In this document: piece after piece, positions 1 through 11,701 of the stretch | How positions within the stretch are numbered: the first letter of the stretch is position 1 | Layout of the letters: each line of letters opens with the position of its first letter | DNA from: Gigantopelta aegis | Lineage: Eukaryota; Mollusca; Gastropoda; Neomphalida; Peltospiridae | Direction of reading: 5' to 3' | Length of the DNA: 64,000 bases | Assembly: GCF_016097555.1 (NCBI RefSeq) | Contig: NC_054704.1 | Location: 92,988,653-93,052,652 of the forward strand | Notes under the pieces: model-generated | The model's input: the letters and a program-made list of their open reading frames with translations, nothing else | Told to the model about the DNA's origin: nothing | Database searches by the model: none | Translations under genes and position numbers: made by a program

Positions 1-235
1 CCACAACCACTTGCCGATTACCGATCTAGCTGGAGTAGACGTATGTAGGTTAGTACATAGTAGGTTCGATCCCACTCGGAGCGAGTTTCAACGGCTCGGT
101 GGATAGATGAAGTCTTCTCTCTCACTAACCACTAGCAACTAACAATTAGCCCACTGACCCGAACAGACAGCACAGATAGCTGAGAGTGTGTGCTCCAAGG
201 CCTTAACTACATACGCAAGTAATTTAAATAGCACC
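1..235 (+). repeat. SINE family 2, 5'-cut copy
   Basis: A tRNA-like box B (GGTTCGATCCC) lies near 64-74, followed by a body with tandem CTAACCACTAGCAACTAAC-type runs and an ACAGATAGCTGAG segment. The same body occurs at 35712-35935 and 59826-60020, and a related head occurs at 5634-5967. The copy is cut by the window edge. Confidence 0.65.
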
Positions 236-296
236 CTCACCCATGGTGGGGGGTTGTCCAAAGGCATCCCGTGGACCTACACACACTGCCCTTTTT

Positions 297-515
297 AATG
301 ACTTGCCAGTGCTCTACAACTGGTGTAACAAAGGCCGTGGTATGTATTATCCTGTCTGTTGGATGGTGCATATAAAAGCTCCCTTACTGCTAATCGAAAA
401 GAGTAGCCCATGAAGTGACGACAGCGGGTTTCCTCTATATATATAGACGCCATATAACCGTAAATAAAATGTGTTGCGTGCGTCGTTAAATAAAACATTT
501 CCTTTCCTTCCTTTT
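297..515 (+). repeat. SINE family 1, headless copy with tail B
   Basis: It holds the family 1 body (GGCCGTGGTATGTATTATCC, then GCATATAAAAG) and ends in the tail type GTCGTTAAATAAAACATTTCC with TTCC repeats. The tRNA-like head is absent. Confidence 0.8.
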
Positions 516-639
516 TAATGACTTTGTTGTTTTTGTTTTTTACGTTCATCTTTCACAACATACAACACTATTAATTGCCCTAGAAACGTGACCCTGAGTA
601 TCTTTATTTCAAAATTTTAGGGGATCACTTAAACATCTC

Positions 640-746
640 GTTCCCTTTGGGAGCTCGACACATTTGCCTTGGGCAAAATCAACCTTGTCCTTTTTAGAAA
701 TGTGTGACCTCCCCCCCTCCTACACACACCCACCCATCCCCACCCC

Positions 747-780
<34 letters not shown>

Positions 781-848
781 ACCACCACCACCACCACCAC
801 CACCACCATCTACCCCGTTTACAAAATCCTGGATCTGCCATTGAGGAG
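640..848 (+). repeat. Short C-rich repeat element with CA/CAC tract
   Basis: The flanks (TTTGGGAGCTCG, CATTTGCCTTGGGCAAAATC, and the end ACAAAATCCTGGATCTGCC) recur at 32310-32490 around a different simple tract. The core holds (CA)n followed by (CAC)n. Poly-His or poly-Trp reading frames across it are artefacts. Confidence 0.55.
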
Positions 849-889
849 CTTCCAGCATCAAAATTAATGATTGAAACAAACAAAAAGTT

Positions 890-1193
890 AAAGTTTGTTT
901 TGTTTAACAGCACCACTAGAGCACATTGATTTATTAATCATCGGATGTCAAACATTTGGTAATTTTAACATATAGTCTTAGAGAGGAAACCCGCTACATT
1001 GTTTTCATTAGTAGCAAGGGATCCTTTATATGCACCATTCCACAGACAGGATAGCACATACCACGGCCTTTGATATACCAGTCATGGTGCACTAGTTGGA
1101 ACGAGAGATAGCCCAGTGGGCCCGCCGACGGGGATCGATCCGAGACCGACCGTGTATCAAGCGAGGCTTTAATACTGGGCTACGTCCCGCCCC
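890..1193 (-). repeat. SINE family 1, full length, head alpha, tail A
   Basis: Read on the minus strand, it has a tRNA-like head with box A GTAGCCCAGT, a box-B-like GATCGATCCCCGTCGG, the common body, and the tail ending GTTAAACAAAACAAACTTT. It is one of the less decayed copies. Confidence 0.85.
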
Positions 1194-1633
1194 CTGATTG
1201 TCATTTTGAGTTATTACAAATACCAGGATGAATAATGCGTGACTGAATGATGAACATATTATACACTGCTTCGAAACTTTAATTTAAAATAATCAACAGA
1301 AGTCGCATCGCGTCAACAGACCTATAGTTGTAACGGCATCATACGTGTGGGGTTGATGTGCACTTTAAATGTAGTGTTTGGGTCATGTGGTTCCAGATAA
1401 TTGATGCATCAATATATCTGTAACATAAAAACACTACAACTGTGATGAAATATCGACTTGTTCCGGTATATCTTGACATCTATGGATTTTTATAAAGACG
1501 GAACCAGAGATCTTGCCAAAACATATACTTGACCTGAATTAAATTAGACTAGAAAGATTTTTACAGCTGGGTACATGTCAATAGAGGTAGATAAGTATTA
1601 TTGTACTTGAATATGAGGGTAACAGTAGAAAAA
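1194..1633. other. AT-rich spacer, nothing recognised
   Basis: No long reading frame, repeat match within the window or structural motif was seen. Confidence 0.5.
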
Positions 1634-2262
1634 AGTTTATGTTTGTTTTGTTTAACGACACCACTAGAGCACATTGATCATCGACTATTGGATGTCAAAC
1701 ATTTCGTAATTCTGACACGTAGTCATCAGAGGAAACCCGCTACATTTGTCCCTTAGCAGCAAGGGATCTTTTATATGCACCATCCCACAGACAGGATAGC
1801 ACCGCCGACGGCCTTTGACCAGTTTTGGTGTACTGGTTGGGAAAACCCCTAATCAGTTGCCCCTGCACGTGCTGTAACCTCACCGTGGTGCAGGGGTGTA
1901 ACATTTTCTTTGAGAATGGCCAATACAGCTCAAAATTGAAGTTTTGAGTAAAATTCAGTATCCGTAAAATTCTGTGATATTTGTGTTTTTGCACAGTTCT
2001 TTACACTGTTCTTTACACTGTTTTTGTTTAAACCTTGAATTTTTATATTGATGTTGCTCATCACTTTATTTATTTGCATTACCATAGTTTGACACCCAAT
2101 AGCCGATGTATTTTTCGTGCTGGGGTGTCGTTAAACATTCATTCATTCATTCATTCATTCATTCATTCATTCCCTAATCAGTTGAATAGATCCACCGAGG
2201 TGGTTCGATCCTGCGACGCACCAACTGAACCGATTGAGCTAAATCCCGCCCCGTAACTGTAG
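1634..2262 (-). repeat. SINE family 1, head beta, split by a younger retroposon
   Basis: The tail and body lie at 1634-1859. The head (GATTGAGCTAAATCCCGCCCC read on plus, with GGTTCGATCCTGCGACGC) lies at 2172-2262. Between them is an insertion flanked by a 13-bp duplication of SINE sequence. Head beta differs from head alpha but carries the same body. Confidence 0.8.
1860..2171 (+). mobile_element. Non-LTR retroposon (tail C) inserted in a SINE
   Basis: This 312-bp insertion is bounded by perfect 13-bp target duplications CCCTAATCAGTTG (1847-1859 and 2172-2184). It ends in an (ATTC)n tail preceded by a stem-loop in which GACACCC pairs with GGGTGTC, followed by GTTAAAC. Target duplications plus a 3' short-repeat tail indicate target-primed reverse transcription. 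It has no tRNA-like head, so it may be a truncated LINE end or a distinct SINE. Confidence 0.75.
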
Positions 2263-2515
2263 AAATACCAGTAGTAACCGTAATAACATTACATGTGGCA
2301 GTGGTGATGTAGTAATTGGTTGTTGTGGTATTAAATGTAGTAAAAGTAAAGGTAGTAGTAATCGTTATAAAAGTAACGGTGGTAATCGTGTCAAAAACAA
2401 ATAATGAATGGATTACTGTTTATTGACATCCCAGCATCAGCTATTGTTTGTTTATTTCAAAGGTATCTATAGGGAAATCAAAGTAGTAACAATAAAATAG
2501 TATTAATAGTAACAA

Positions 2516-3016
2516 AAGTAATAGTAGTAAAGTAGCAAAAGCAGTAGTGATAGTAGTAGTAGTAGTAGTAGCAGCAGCACCAGTAGTAGTAATAGTAGTA
2601 GTAGTAGCACCAGTAGTAGTAATAGTAGTAGTAGTAGCACCAGTAGTAGTAGTAGTACTAGTAGTAGTAATAGTAGCACCAGTAGTAGTAGTAGTAGTAG
2701 TAGTAGCACCAGTAGTAGTAGTAGTACTAGTAGTAGTAATAGTAGTAGTAGTAGCACCAGTAGTAGTAATAGTAGTAGTAGTAGCACCAGTAGTAGTAAT
2801 AGTAGTAGTAGTAGCACCAGTAGTAGTAGTAGTAGTACTAGTAGTAGTAATAGTAGCACCAGTAGTAGTAGTAGTAGTAGTAGCACTAGTAGTAGTAATA
2901 GTAGTAGTAGCACCAGTAGTAGTAGTAATAGTAGTAGTAGCAGCAGCAGCAGCAGTAGTAGTAGTAATAGTAGTAGTAGTAGTAGCACCAGTAGTAGTAG
3001 TAGTAGTAGTAGCACC

Positions 3017-3051
<35 letters not shown>

Positions 3052-3093
3052 CACCAGTAGTAGTAGTAGTAGTAGCACCAGTAGTAGTAGTAA

Positions 3094-3131
<38 letters not shown>

Positions 3132-3223
3132 ACACCAGTAGTAGTAGTAATAGTAGTAGTAGCACCAGTAGTAGTAGTAATAGTAGTAGTAGAACCAGTA
3201 GTAGTAGTAGTAGTAGTAGTAGT

Positions 3224-3261
<38 letters not shown>

Positions 3262-3826
3262 CACCAGTAGTAGTAGTAATAATAATAGTAGTAGTAGCAC
3301 CAGTAGTAGTAGTAATAGTAGTAGTAGCACCAGTAGTAGTAGTAGTAGTAGTAGTAGCAGCAGCAGCAGCAGTAGTAGTAGTAGCAGCAGTAGTAGTGGT
3401 AGTAGCAGTAGTAATAGTAGTAGCAGTAGTAATAGTAGTAGTAGCAGCAGTAGTAGTAGTAGTAGTAGCAGCAGCAGCAGCAGTAGTAGTAGTAGCAGCA
3501 GTAGTAGTAGTAGTAGCAGTAGTAATAGTAGTAGTAGCAGCAGTAGTAGTAGCAGCAGTAGTAGTAATAGCAGTAGCAGCAGCAGCAGCAGTAGTAGTAG
3601 TAGCAGCAGTAGTAATAGTAGCAGCAGTAGTAGTAGTAGCAGCAGTCGTAGTAACAGTAGTAATAGTAGTAGTAGTAGTAGTAGTAGTAACAGTAGTAGT
3701 AGTAGTAGCAGCAGCAGCGGCAGCAGTAGTAGTAGTAGTAGTAGCAGTAGCAGTAGCCGTAGTAGCAGTAGTAGTAGTAGTAGTAGCAACAGCAGCAGTA
3801 GTAGTAGTAGCAGTAGTAGTAGCAAC

Positions 3827-3861
<35 letters not shown>

Positions 3862-3943
3862 CAACAGTAGTAGTAGTAGTAGTAGCACCAGCAGTAGTAG
3901 TAATAGTAGTAGTAGAACCAGTAGTAGTAGTAGTAGTAGTAGT

Positions 3944-3978
<35 letters not shown>

Positions 3979-5584
3979 TAGTAGTAGTAGCAGTAGCAGT
4001 AGCCGTAGTAGCAGTAGTAGTAGTAGTAGTAGCACCAGCAGTAGTAGTAATAGTAGTAGTAGAACCAGTAGTAGTAGTAGTAGTAGTAGTAGTAGCAGCA
4101 GCAGCAGCAGCAGCGGCAGCAGTAGTAGTAGTAGTAGTAGTAGCAGTAGCAGTAGCCGTAGTAGCAGTAGTAGTAGTAGTAGTAGCAACAGCAGCAGTAG
4201 TAGTAGTAGCAGTAGTAGTAGTAGTAGTAGCAACAGTAGTAGTAGTAGTAGTAGCACCAGCAGTAGTAGTAATAGTAGTAGTAGTAGTAGTAGTAGTAGC
4301 AGCAGCAGCAGCAGCACCAGTAGTAGTAGTAGTAGTAGCACCAGTAGTAGTAGTAATAATAATAGTAGTAGTAGCACCAGTAGTAGTAGTAGTAATAGTA
4401 GTAGTAGCACCAGTAGTAGTAGTAGTAATAGTAGTAGTAGTAGTAGTAATAGTAGTAGTAGCACCAGTAGTAGTAGTAGTAGAACCAGTAGTAGTAGTAA
4501 TAGTAGTAGCAGCAGCAGCAGCAGCACCAGTAGCAGTAGTAGTAGTAGCACCAGTAGTAGTAGTAATAATAATAGTAGTAGTAGCACCAGTAGTAGTAGT
4601 AGTAATAGTAGTAGTAGCACCAGTAGTAGTAGTAGTAATAGTAGTAGTAGTAGTAGTAATAGTAGTAGTAGTAGTAGTAATAGTAGTAGTAGTAGTAGTA
4701 ATAGTAGTAGTAGTAATAGTAGTAGTAGCACCAGTAGTAGTAGTAGTAATAGTAGTAGTAGTAGTAGTAATAGTAGTAGTAGTAGTAGTAATAGTAGTAG
4801 TAGTAATAGTAGTAGTAGCACCAGTAGTAGTAGTAGTAATAGTAGTAGTAGTAGTAGTAATAGTAGTAGTAGTAGTAGTAATAGTAGTAGTAGCACCAGT
4901 AGTAGTAGTAGTAATAGTAGTAGTAGTAGTAGTAATAGTAGTAGTAGTAGTAGTAATAGTAGTAGTAGTAGTAGTAATAGTAGTAGTAGTAATAGTAGTA
5001 GTAGCACCAGTAGTAGTAGTAGTAATAGTAGTAGTAGTAGTAGTAATAGTAGTAGTAGTAGTAGTAATAGTAGTAGTAGTAATAGTAGTAGTAGCACCAG
5101 TAGTAGTAGTAGTAATAGTAGTAGTAGTAGTAGTAATAGTAGTAGTAATAGTAGTAGTAGCACCAGTAGTAGTAGTAGTAGTAGCACCAGTAGTAGTAGT
5201 AGTAATAGTAGTAGTAGTAGCACCAGTAGTAGTAGTAGTAGTAGCAGTAGTAGTAGTAGTAATAGTAGTAGTAGCACCAGTAGTAATAGTAGTAGTAGCA
5301 GCAGTAGTAGTAATAGCAGTAGCAGCAGCAGCAGCAGTAGTAGTAGTAGCAGCAGTAGTAGTAGTAGCAGCAGTCGTAGTAACAGTAGTAATAGTAGTAG
5401 TAGTAGTAGTAGCAGCAGTAGTAGTAGTAGTAACAGTAGTAGTAGTAGTAGTAGTAGCAGCAGCAGCGGCAGCAGTAGTAGTAGTAGTAGTAGTATCAGT
5501 AGCAGTAGCCGTAGTAGCAGTAGTAGTAGTAGTAGCAACAGCAGCAGTAGTAGTAGTAGCAGTAGTAGTAGTAGTAGTAGCAGC

Positions 5585-5620
<36 letters not shown>

Positions 5621-5633
5621 GGTGGTGGTGGAT
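2516..5633. repeat. 3.1 kb TAG/CTA triplet array
   Basis: The array is almost entirely (TAG)n with regularly placed TAA, CAG, CAC and ACC interruptions. These create recurring higher-order blocks, such as CAGCAGCAGCAG runs and CACCAG every few dozen bases. Reading frames over 1000 residues long (poly-Thr/Ile, poly-Leu, poly-Val) exist on both strands only because the repeat lacks stops in those frames, so no protein is inferred. Confidence 0.95.
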
Positions 5634-5967
5634 GTGGTGGCTTCGGTGGTGTAGTGGTTATGCCATTTGACTTCATGCTGGTAGATACTGGGTTCGTATC
5701 CCACCTGAGGCAATGGGGGATTTTTCATGCCAGTACTGGCTCCAACCCAGAGTGAGTGCATCGCTAGGTTCAATGGGTAGGTGTAAGATCACATACACAA
5801 AGTTTCACCCACTTCACGGGTGCGATTATGGGTGTGTCTCTCGAGTGTATGACCCCACATGGCTGATGATTATCCGGCATGCACTGCAGGTTCCGTGTAC
5901 CCCGGGCTCGGGTGATACCGAGATAGCTCAACTGACAGCAAGCGTGGAGAACGGCCTTGTCAAGTAG
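5634..5967 (+). repeat. SINE family 2 with tRNA-like head gamma
   Basis: The head TGGTGTAGTGGTTATGCC and box B GGTTCGTATCCC resemble a tRNA. They are followed by the body ACTGGCTCCAACCCAGAGTG. It directly abuts the triplet array. It is a SINE rather than a tRNA gene, because no acceptor stem pairing is evident and the transcript would continue into the body. Confidence 0.7.
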
Positions 5968-6068
5968 TCCCATACCGAAATGGAAATACTGCAACTATTC
6001 ATCTCATCATCATCCAAAAAAAGAAGTCTTTGTCTCTGTGTTAAATGTTTGTGGCGTTTTAAAAACAC

Positions 6069-6072
6069 ACAC

Positions 6073-6109
<37 letters not shown>

Positions 6110-6131
6110 ACTACTACTACTACTACTACTA

Positions 6132-6214
<83 letters not shown>

Positions 6215-6221
6215 ACTACTC

Positions 6222-6264
<43 letters not shown>

Positions 6265-6318
6265 CATAACTACTACTACTACTACTATTACTGTTACTAC
6301 TACTATCACTACTACTAT

Positions 6319-6350
<32 letters not shown>

Positions 6351-6391
6351 CTACTCCTAATACTCCTATTATTATTATTATTATTATTATC
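6069..6391. repeat. (CTA)n array
   Basis: This is a triplet array of about 320 bp with CACTA and CCATAA interruptions, ending in (TTA)n. It is the same triplet as the large array 440 bp upstream but in the opposite strand phase. Confidence 0.9.
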
Positions 6392-6528
6392 CCCATCGTA
6401 GCTATTGATATAGTTTTTCTAAAAATAAGAAATTAGAGATGAAACACAGAATCCAAATTGTACTGAATCCTTATAATATATGCACTCGGTGTTTTGGACA
6501 AAGACCTACTTACCTAGTGCTGGATGCC

Positions 6529-6652
6529 AGCCTCTTTAGATCCTGGGGGTAGTGAGGTGAGCTTCTTTAGATCCTGGGGATAGTGAGGTGAGCTTCTTTA
6601 GATCCTGGGGGTAGCGATGTGAGCCTCTTTAGATCCTGGGGGTAGCGATGTA
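6529..6652. repeat. 31-bp minisatellite, 4 copies
   Basis: The unit CTTCTTTAGATCCTGGGGGT plus 11 bases is repeated four times with a few substitutions. Confidence 0.85.
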
Positions 6653-8384
6653 CGTGCTTCTGAACCTAATTATCTGCGGGCTGTATGTTAATTAACCACA
6701 TTAATTTAGACATGACTCACGTACGACAATTAACCTACACTGGGAGCACGAAAGGTTCAAGAAAGAGTTTTCCTTATTAATTACTGGGTGTACTAGTTAT
6801 TGTGGCAATGGGTCAATTATGGCAAACACAAGACTGAAGGTAACTGTTGAAAGGTGAAAGATTAATATTTCTAGGTGGTTTGAAATAACGAGAGATCCTA
6901 GAATACGGTATTATAGGTAAATTTCAGTCCTGTTACAAACTGGCTGATTTTAGACATTGACTGTAACATATTTTGTATATATTTTAAATATTCGTGTCCT
7001 TACCTGAATTTGGTTTGTCCAATGGTTGAGAAGCATTTTATTTGGTTAAATCTTGATGCTTCATAACTCATCGGGTAGCTCTACAGCACCTGGACGTAGA
7101 AGTCATAGCAAAACGTGTTGCCATAGCGATGAGGCCATTTACAAAGTCCTTCCAGGCTTCTGAACGTTGTAGCTGTACACGAAACCTGTGGTTCATGGAA
7201 GAACAGGCAATAAATGAAGCTATATATATGTATATATATTTACATATACTTTGTTCTGAATGTCTATATTCTTAATACTTTAATATATTTGCAGTCGCCG
7301 AAATTGTAATAATGTAACTAGGAGAGTTGTATAATTTGTGCCCAATCCTTTATATGTATACATGTATATGCTAAATATACATATATATATAATCAAATAA
7401 CCGAGGCCCACGGCAACTGGAATTCGGAGCGATAACGGAGAGTACATAATTTACAATTGCTTCGAAAGAAGAAGCTATAATCTAGAGTCTGGTTCTCATT
7501 AAATATGTAGGTCACCGCGGATCATCACAGATCGATGCCAGTTTTAATGACATCATAGACATATAGCCTGTGATGGATCGAAAACGTTGACATGTATAAG
7601 TGCAGATTTTATGGGAACGAGACTCAAAAACACTCAAAAACATAGACGCCATTCTCCAATACATATGCACAGTCACGTCCAAAGATCAAGGGTGTCTTAA
7701 GGAATTTTTTAAAGCATCAAAACTGAATGCATTTGCGCTGCACTCGCCGCAACTACTACGATATCTGAAGGAAAAACAAATCGTAGTAACATCATAGTAT
7801 TTCTGCAAACAGATTGATCTGCGACTATTTATAGAAGACCGGTGAACTTTAAACGGGCTGGCTGAAGACGCAGACGTGTTCGAATGTTACCAAATTGATC
7901 GTCTGCGTAGCTTGAACGTCTCAATCGGCGGGTTTCTCATTGTCGGGAGACGCTGACCTTTGCTTGGCGGCCCGACACACCCCGGGGGACTTGCTGTTGC
8001 GTGCAGCCACTGATTTGAGGAGACGATATTTCGGAATCACCCCTTTAACACCACATGCTCGTCTTCCCTCTTTGGGGAAAACACAAGCCGGTAGTTGGTT
8101 TGCTGGAAGAAATATTCATCTCAGAGATAAATGCTTGAAATACGAAAGGTTCCAGGATCGACCCCCTTATGATAAACCAATGAGTTTCAAAAGGAATTTA
8201 CAATGATTGTCGTATATGCTATCCTATTGAAAATTCTTAACTTTCTTCCATTCCAACCAATAGGATCATGAAAGATTATAGTATGTACTATCCTGTCTTG
8301 GGAAATGGCATACATGTATATCTTTATCGTAGCTTCGGCGCGTTTCTTACAGTTGACTCATACTCTAAAGATTGTTACCCGTCT
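6653..8384. other. Unique-looking spacer
   Basis: No gene or repeat was recognised. Short open frames at 7600-7797 and 7940-8206 on plus lack family motifs, splice context and a match elsewhere in the window. The second (88 codons, ending in basic residues) is the only one whose composition is not obviously random. Confidence 0.4.
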
Positions 8385-8940
8385 AGACCAGTGCCCCACA
8401 ACTGGTACATCAAAGGCCATGGTATGTGTTGCCCTCTCTGTGGGAAAGTACATAAATTATAAAAGATCTCTTGCTTTTAATGGGGGAAAGTGTAGCGGGT
8501 TTTCTGTAATACAGTCTAGTAGATTAGGTAAAAATCGTTTAAAATGTGAAAAAAAGTGATTTTTTATTATTGGTACAATTTGTAATACTCTTTCATATAA
8601 ATACAGGACATACGCTATCCAACCATAAATTGCGGTCACCATCTTGGTTTTCAAAATGGCCACCATCGGAAAACTAATTTTCCAGTTTCTTTGCTCCCAG
8701 GAAACATAAATACTTGGTTTTAGTTGCTAATTCCATGTTTTTTCAACAGAACTGACTAAAATACCCTACTTTTACTTGTATGTCAAACTTAAACATGACT
8801 TTAATGAAAGAGAATTAAAAACTGTACCAGTATGTAAATTTTCACACTTTTTTCACATTTTGAGATAAGTTACTAGACTAATATGCTAGAATTAACAAAT
8901 AAATTGGTGTGCTCTAATGGAGTCGTTAAACAAACAGAAA
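8385..8940 (+). repeat. SINE family 1 copy split by a MITE
   Basis: The body is at 8385-8511 (CCACAACTGGTACATCAAAGG, GGGAAAGTACATAAATTATA). The terminal tail is at 8890-8940 (GTGCTCTAATGGAGTCGTTAA). The intervening inverted-repeat element interrupts it. Confidence 0.7.
8512..8884. mobile_element. Inverted-repeat element (MITE-like) inside a SINE
   Basis: This element of about 373 bp has imperfect terminal inverted repeats. CAGTCTAGTAGATTAGG and then AAAATGTGAAAAAAAGTG at the left match the inverted right end TTAGTCTAGTAACTTATCTC and then AAAATGTGAAAAAAGTG. It has no coding capacity. The internal CACCATCTTGGTTTTCAAAA resembles 23490-23540 and 40480-40520. Confidence 0.6.
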
Positions 8941-9060
8941 ACAAATAAAATATGCGTTACATACTAGTTTATTAAGTCAGGTTTCCATATTTGTAACACT
9001 TTGGCACCTGGAGACGGGTCTATCCAACGCAGGTCGTCTACGACTGTGTTACTAAAATGA

Positions 9061-9397
9061 TAGGGCGAGACGTAGCCCAGTGGTAAAGCGTCCGCTTGAT
9101 GCGCGGTCGGTATAGGATCGATCCCCGTCGGTGGACCCATTGGGCTATTTCTCGTTCCAGCCAGTGCTCCACAACTGGTGTAACAATGACTGTGGTATGT
9201 ACTATCCTGTCTGTGGGATGGTGCATATAAAAGATCCTTTGCTGCTAATCGAAAAGAGTAGCCCATGAAGTGGCGACAGCGGGTTTCCTCTCACAATACC
9301 TGTGTGGTCCTTAACCATATGTCTGACGTCATACAACCGTAAATAAAATGTATTGAGTGCGTGGTTAAATAAAACATTTCCTTTCTTCCTTCCTTCT
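9061..9397 (+). repeat. SINE family 1, full length, head alpha, tail B
   Basis: It runs from GGGCGAGACGTAGCCCAGTG, through GGATCGATCCCCGTCGGTGG, to GGTTAAATAAAACATTTCC plus TTCC repeats. It is a good reference copy for tail B. Confidence 0.88.
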
Positions 9398-9693
9398 AAA
9401 ATGATCTTTGATCTATGTTATTCTGCGTCGGTCGGCGACGTGTTACAGGCTGAATGGAAACCAGGATTTATGTTTGCCACTCTACTGATGGAATATAGTC
9501 TATGTGACTGTACGGACATACTCTTTTGTCATACTCTCGATCAGGTGTCACAATTACCACACCATGGCTGGACTATATTTGTCTGTAATTGCCAGGGTGA
9601 TACGTCACATAATCCGCGACCGAGATGCACCGGGCAAGAGTCCATCTCGAGTCATGATAATTATTTTACATGAGTCTTCAAGGTGCCTAGTGC

Positions 9694-9850
9694 GGGTTTC
9701 TTCTTTTTTCTTCTTCTTCTTTTTTTTTTTTTTGACATCCAATACCCAGTGATTAATAAATCAATGTGCTATAGTGGTGTCGTTAAACAAAACAAACTCT
9801 TCTTCTTCTTTTTCTTCCTCATTTCTTCTTCTTCTTCTTCTTCTTCTTCT
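9694..9850 (+). repeat. SINE tail A fragment with poly-T and (TTC)n
   Basis: A pyrimidine run is followed by GACATCCAATACCCAGTGAT and GTGTCGTTAAACAAAACAAA, then (TTC)n microsatellites. Only the last 70 or so bases of the SINE are present. Confidence 0.65.
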
Positions 9851-10083
9851 GCGTTCAAGCTATACAGTTGATCATGATTTTGTTTGGAGTCTTGCGTTGA
9901 AAAATACTTCTTTGGTGTCCCAAAGCTTGTTAACCAGACTGTGTTACTACATTCGATTAGTGCCGTCTGTTTGTTTAAAATATGAAATGCAAATTTCATG
10001 TATATATGATTTTTAAAAAGCGGAGCGGGATATTAAAGGAGGCATCGCGTTATGTGTTGGCTGGAATATAATATTATTATACA

Positions 10084-11266
10084 CCTGGAGACAATTTCAC
10101 AAAACATCTTAAGTTTACGTAGATGCGACTAGCAGCCATACCGGTCATACGTTTACACGTGTTTGGCATATATTTCATGCAGAAACTTCCATCATTACTT
10201 TGGATGAAGCATTTTATTGACAAATGAAATTTAAATATGTATACTTCAAACTATATTTATTTAAGAATTGACCGCAATTATTTTTTGGTTCATGCAAGTA
10301 TGAACCGAAAAAACTATTTGCACACTGTATGATCCCGCGTAGGGGGTCATACAAAAGTGTGCACATCGTTTTTTCGGTTCGTACTTGCATGAACCAAAAA
10401 ATAATTGCGGTCAAATCTTATAATTAAATTTATATGCATACTTTAACAATACATAACTGAATTTATTTTGTTTAGCTTTAAATATGCCTGTAGTATTGTT
10501 TGCGTAAACTTCATTGATACTTATGTCGCGTAAGAATGCGAACGTTCATTCACTATTATTTGAATCAGGTGATTTTTTTTGTAAATTACGTCATTTCCTC
10601 TAGCTGCTGTGCATTTTTACGGATCATTTAGTTAGGCATATATTGGAAGGAATTGTCCTATTCGTGTTTAGTTTATATTTTGTGAAAGTGAATGAAGGGA
10701 ACGTGTCTAACATTTATGCTGTCGGTGGAACCGTTTAATTTTCGCCAACAGCTGTTGAACATCGCTTACAAGTAAGTTACAGGCGTGAAGTTTCCTACAT
10801 GATTTCTTTGGCCAACGACTGGGTCTCATGTCATGATTAGCGAAGAGGTGGGGTTTTTTTTTTTTTTTTTTTTTTTTAATCATTGCGTTTAGATCCATAT
10901 GTCTACTCTGGTATAACATTTTCCATTAATTTATAGTATACATTTTTTGTAGCTTTCACGTGTGTTTTCTTTAAAATATCTAAATATGATTGCCAGAATA
11001 ATCCGGCTTGTTGCACTAAAGTAGTGCGAGTCGGGGGGGGGGGGGGGGGGGGGGTAGTAGGTGTGGCTTAATTTCTTGGGGTTCATCGAGATATGAACGA
11101 AAAAAAAGCACCTTTGGACCAATCAGATTGCCGTAAAGTGTATAGACGCAAAGAAAATTTAATTACACATGTATTGCACTTTTAACAATAATAAGAACTG
11201 TGTTAGTCGTAGATTTACGTTTATGTGCAAAACAAGGCTTATAATGTTTTGTGAAACTGGGCCCTG
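10084..11266. mobile_element. Terminal-inverted-repeat element, about 1.2 kb
   Basis: The left end (AATTTCACAAAACATCTTAA followed by GTTTACG) is inverted at the right end (AATGTTTTGTGAAACTGGGC preceded by GTAGATTTACG). A short relative in opposite orientation lies at 39512-39737 and shares both ends plus the ACCGGTCAT-type subterminal segment. No transposase is encoded. It contains poly-T and poly-G runs and a nested hairpin element. Confidence 0.55.
10268..10414. mobile_element. Near-perfect hairpin element, 147 bp
   Basis: The ends TTGACCGCAATTATTTTTTG and CAAAAAATAATTGCGGTCAA are exact inverse complements, and pairing continues for most of the element. Each arm contains a smaller palindrome, GGTTCAT...ATGAACC, so a cruciform with side hairpins is possible. 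An element of the same architecture lies at 43222-43376. Confidence 0.75.
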
Positions 11267-11701
11267 AGTAAGAAATTCTGTTGTTAGGGCACAGTTGGTC
11301 GCCAAAAGTAGGGCCAGGACGTAGTCGCCCGTCTCGAAATCAGACCCTGTTTATATCATTTACTCGTCGATGTTGTGTCCAGTATCAAGTGTAGGTTTAC
11401 AAATTGCTTCATTAGGTACCAGACGATATGACATCGATACACTTGCACGTCTACTTACATATCGACTAAACAGCATTGATTACTGCTAATATACGCGGAG
11501 AATCGCCAGATCATGATGTCCAAAATACAGGCCGTACTTAATGTATTATTAGGCCTATATTCCGGTGATGCTGCCATTGTGTTTTGCGAAAGGTATACAC
11601 AAATAATTTGGATCATCACATCGTATTCGGAACACTTCGACTAATAACGGACTCTCCGTCATTTACCTTTGTGTGTATGAAGCCTAATCTATAATATAAC
11701 A
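11267..11701. other. Spacer, nothing recognised
   Basis: No open frame of note and no match elsewhere in the window were seen. Confidence 0.5.

Noticed and set aside
5634-5710. tRNA gene
   Set aside because: Box A and box B are present, but the sequence continues into a SINE body found elsewhere and a full cloverleaf is not evident. The same applies to all alpha and beta heads.
2441-5773. Reading frames over 1000 codons on both strands
   Set aside because: They are stop-free translations of a TAG triplet array (poly-Thr, poly-Leu, poly-Val), with no protein-like composition.
7940-8206. 88-codon plus-strand frame as a gene
   Set aside because: No family motif, splice context or similarity could be seen, so it is only mentioned in the spacer entry.
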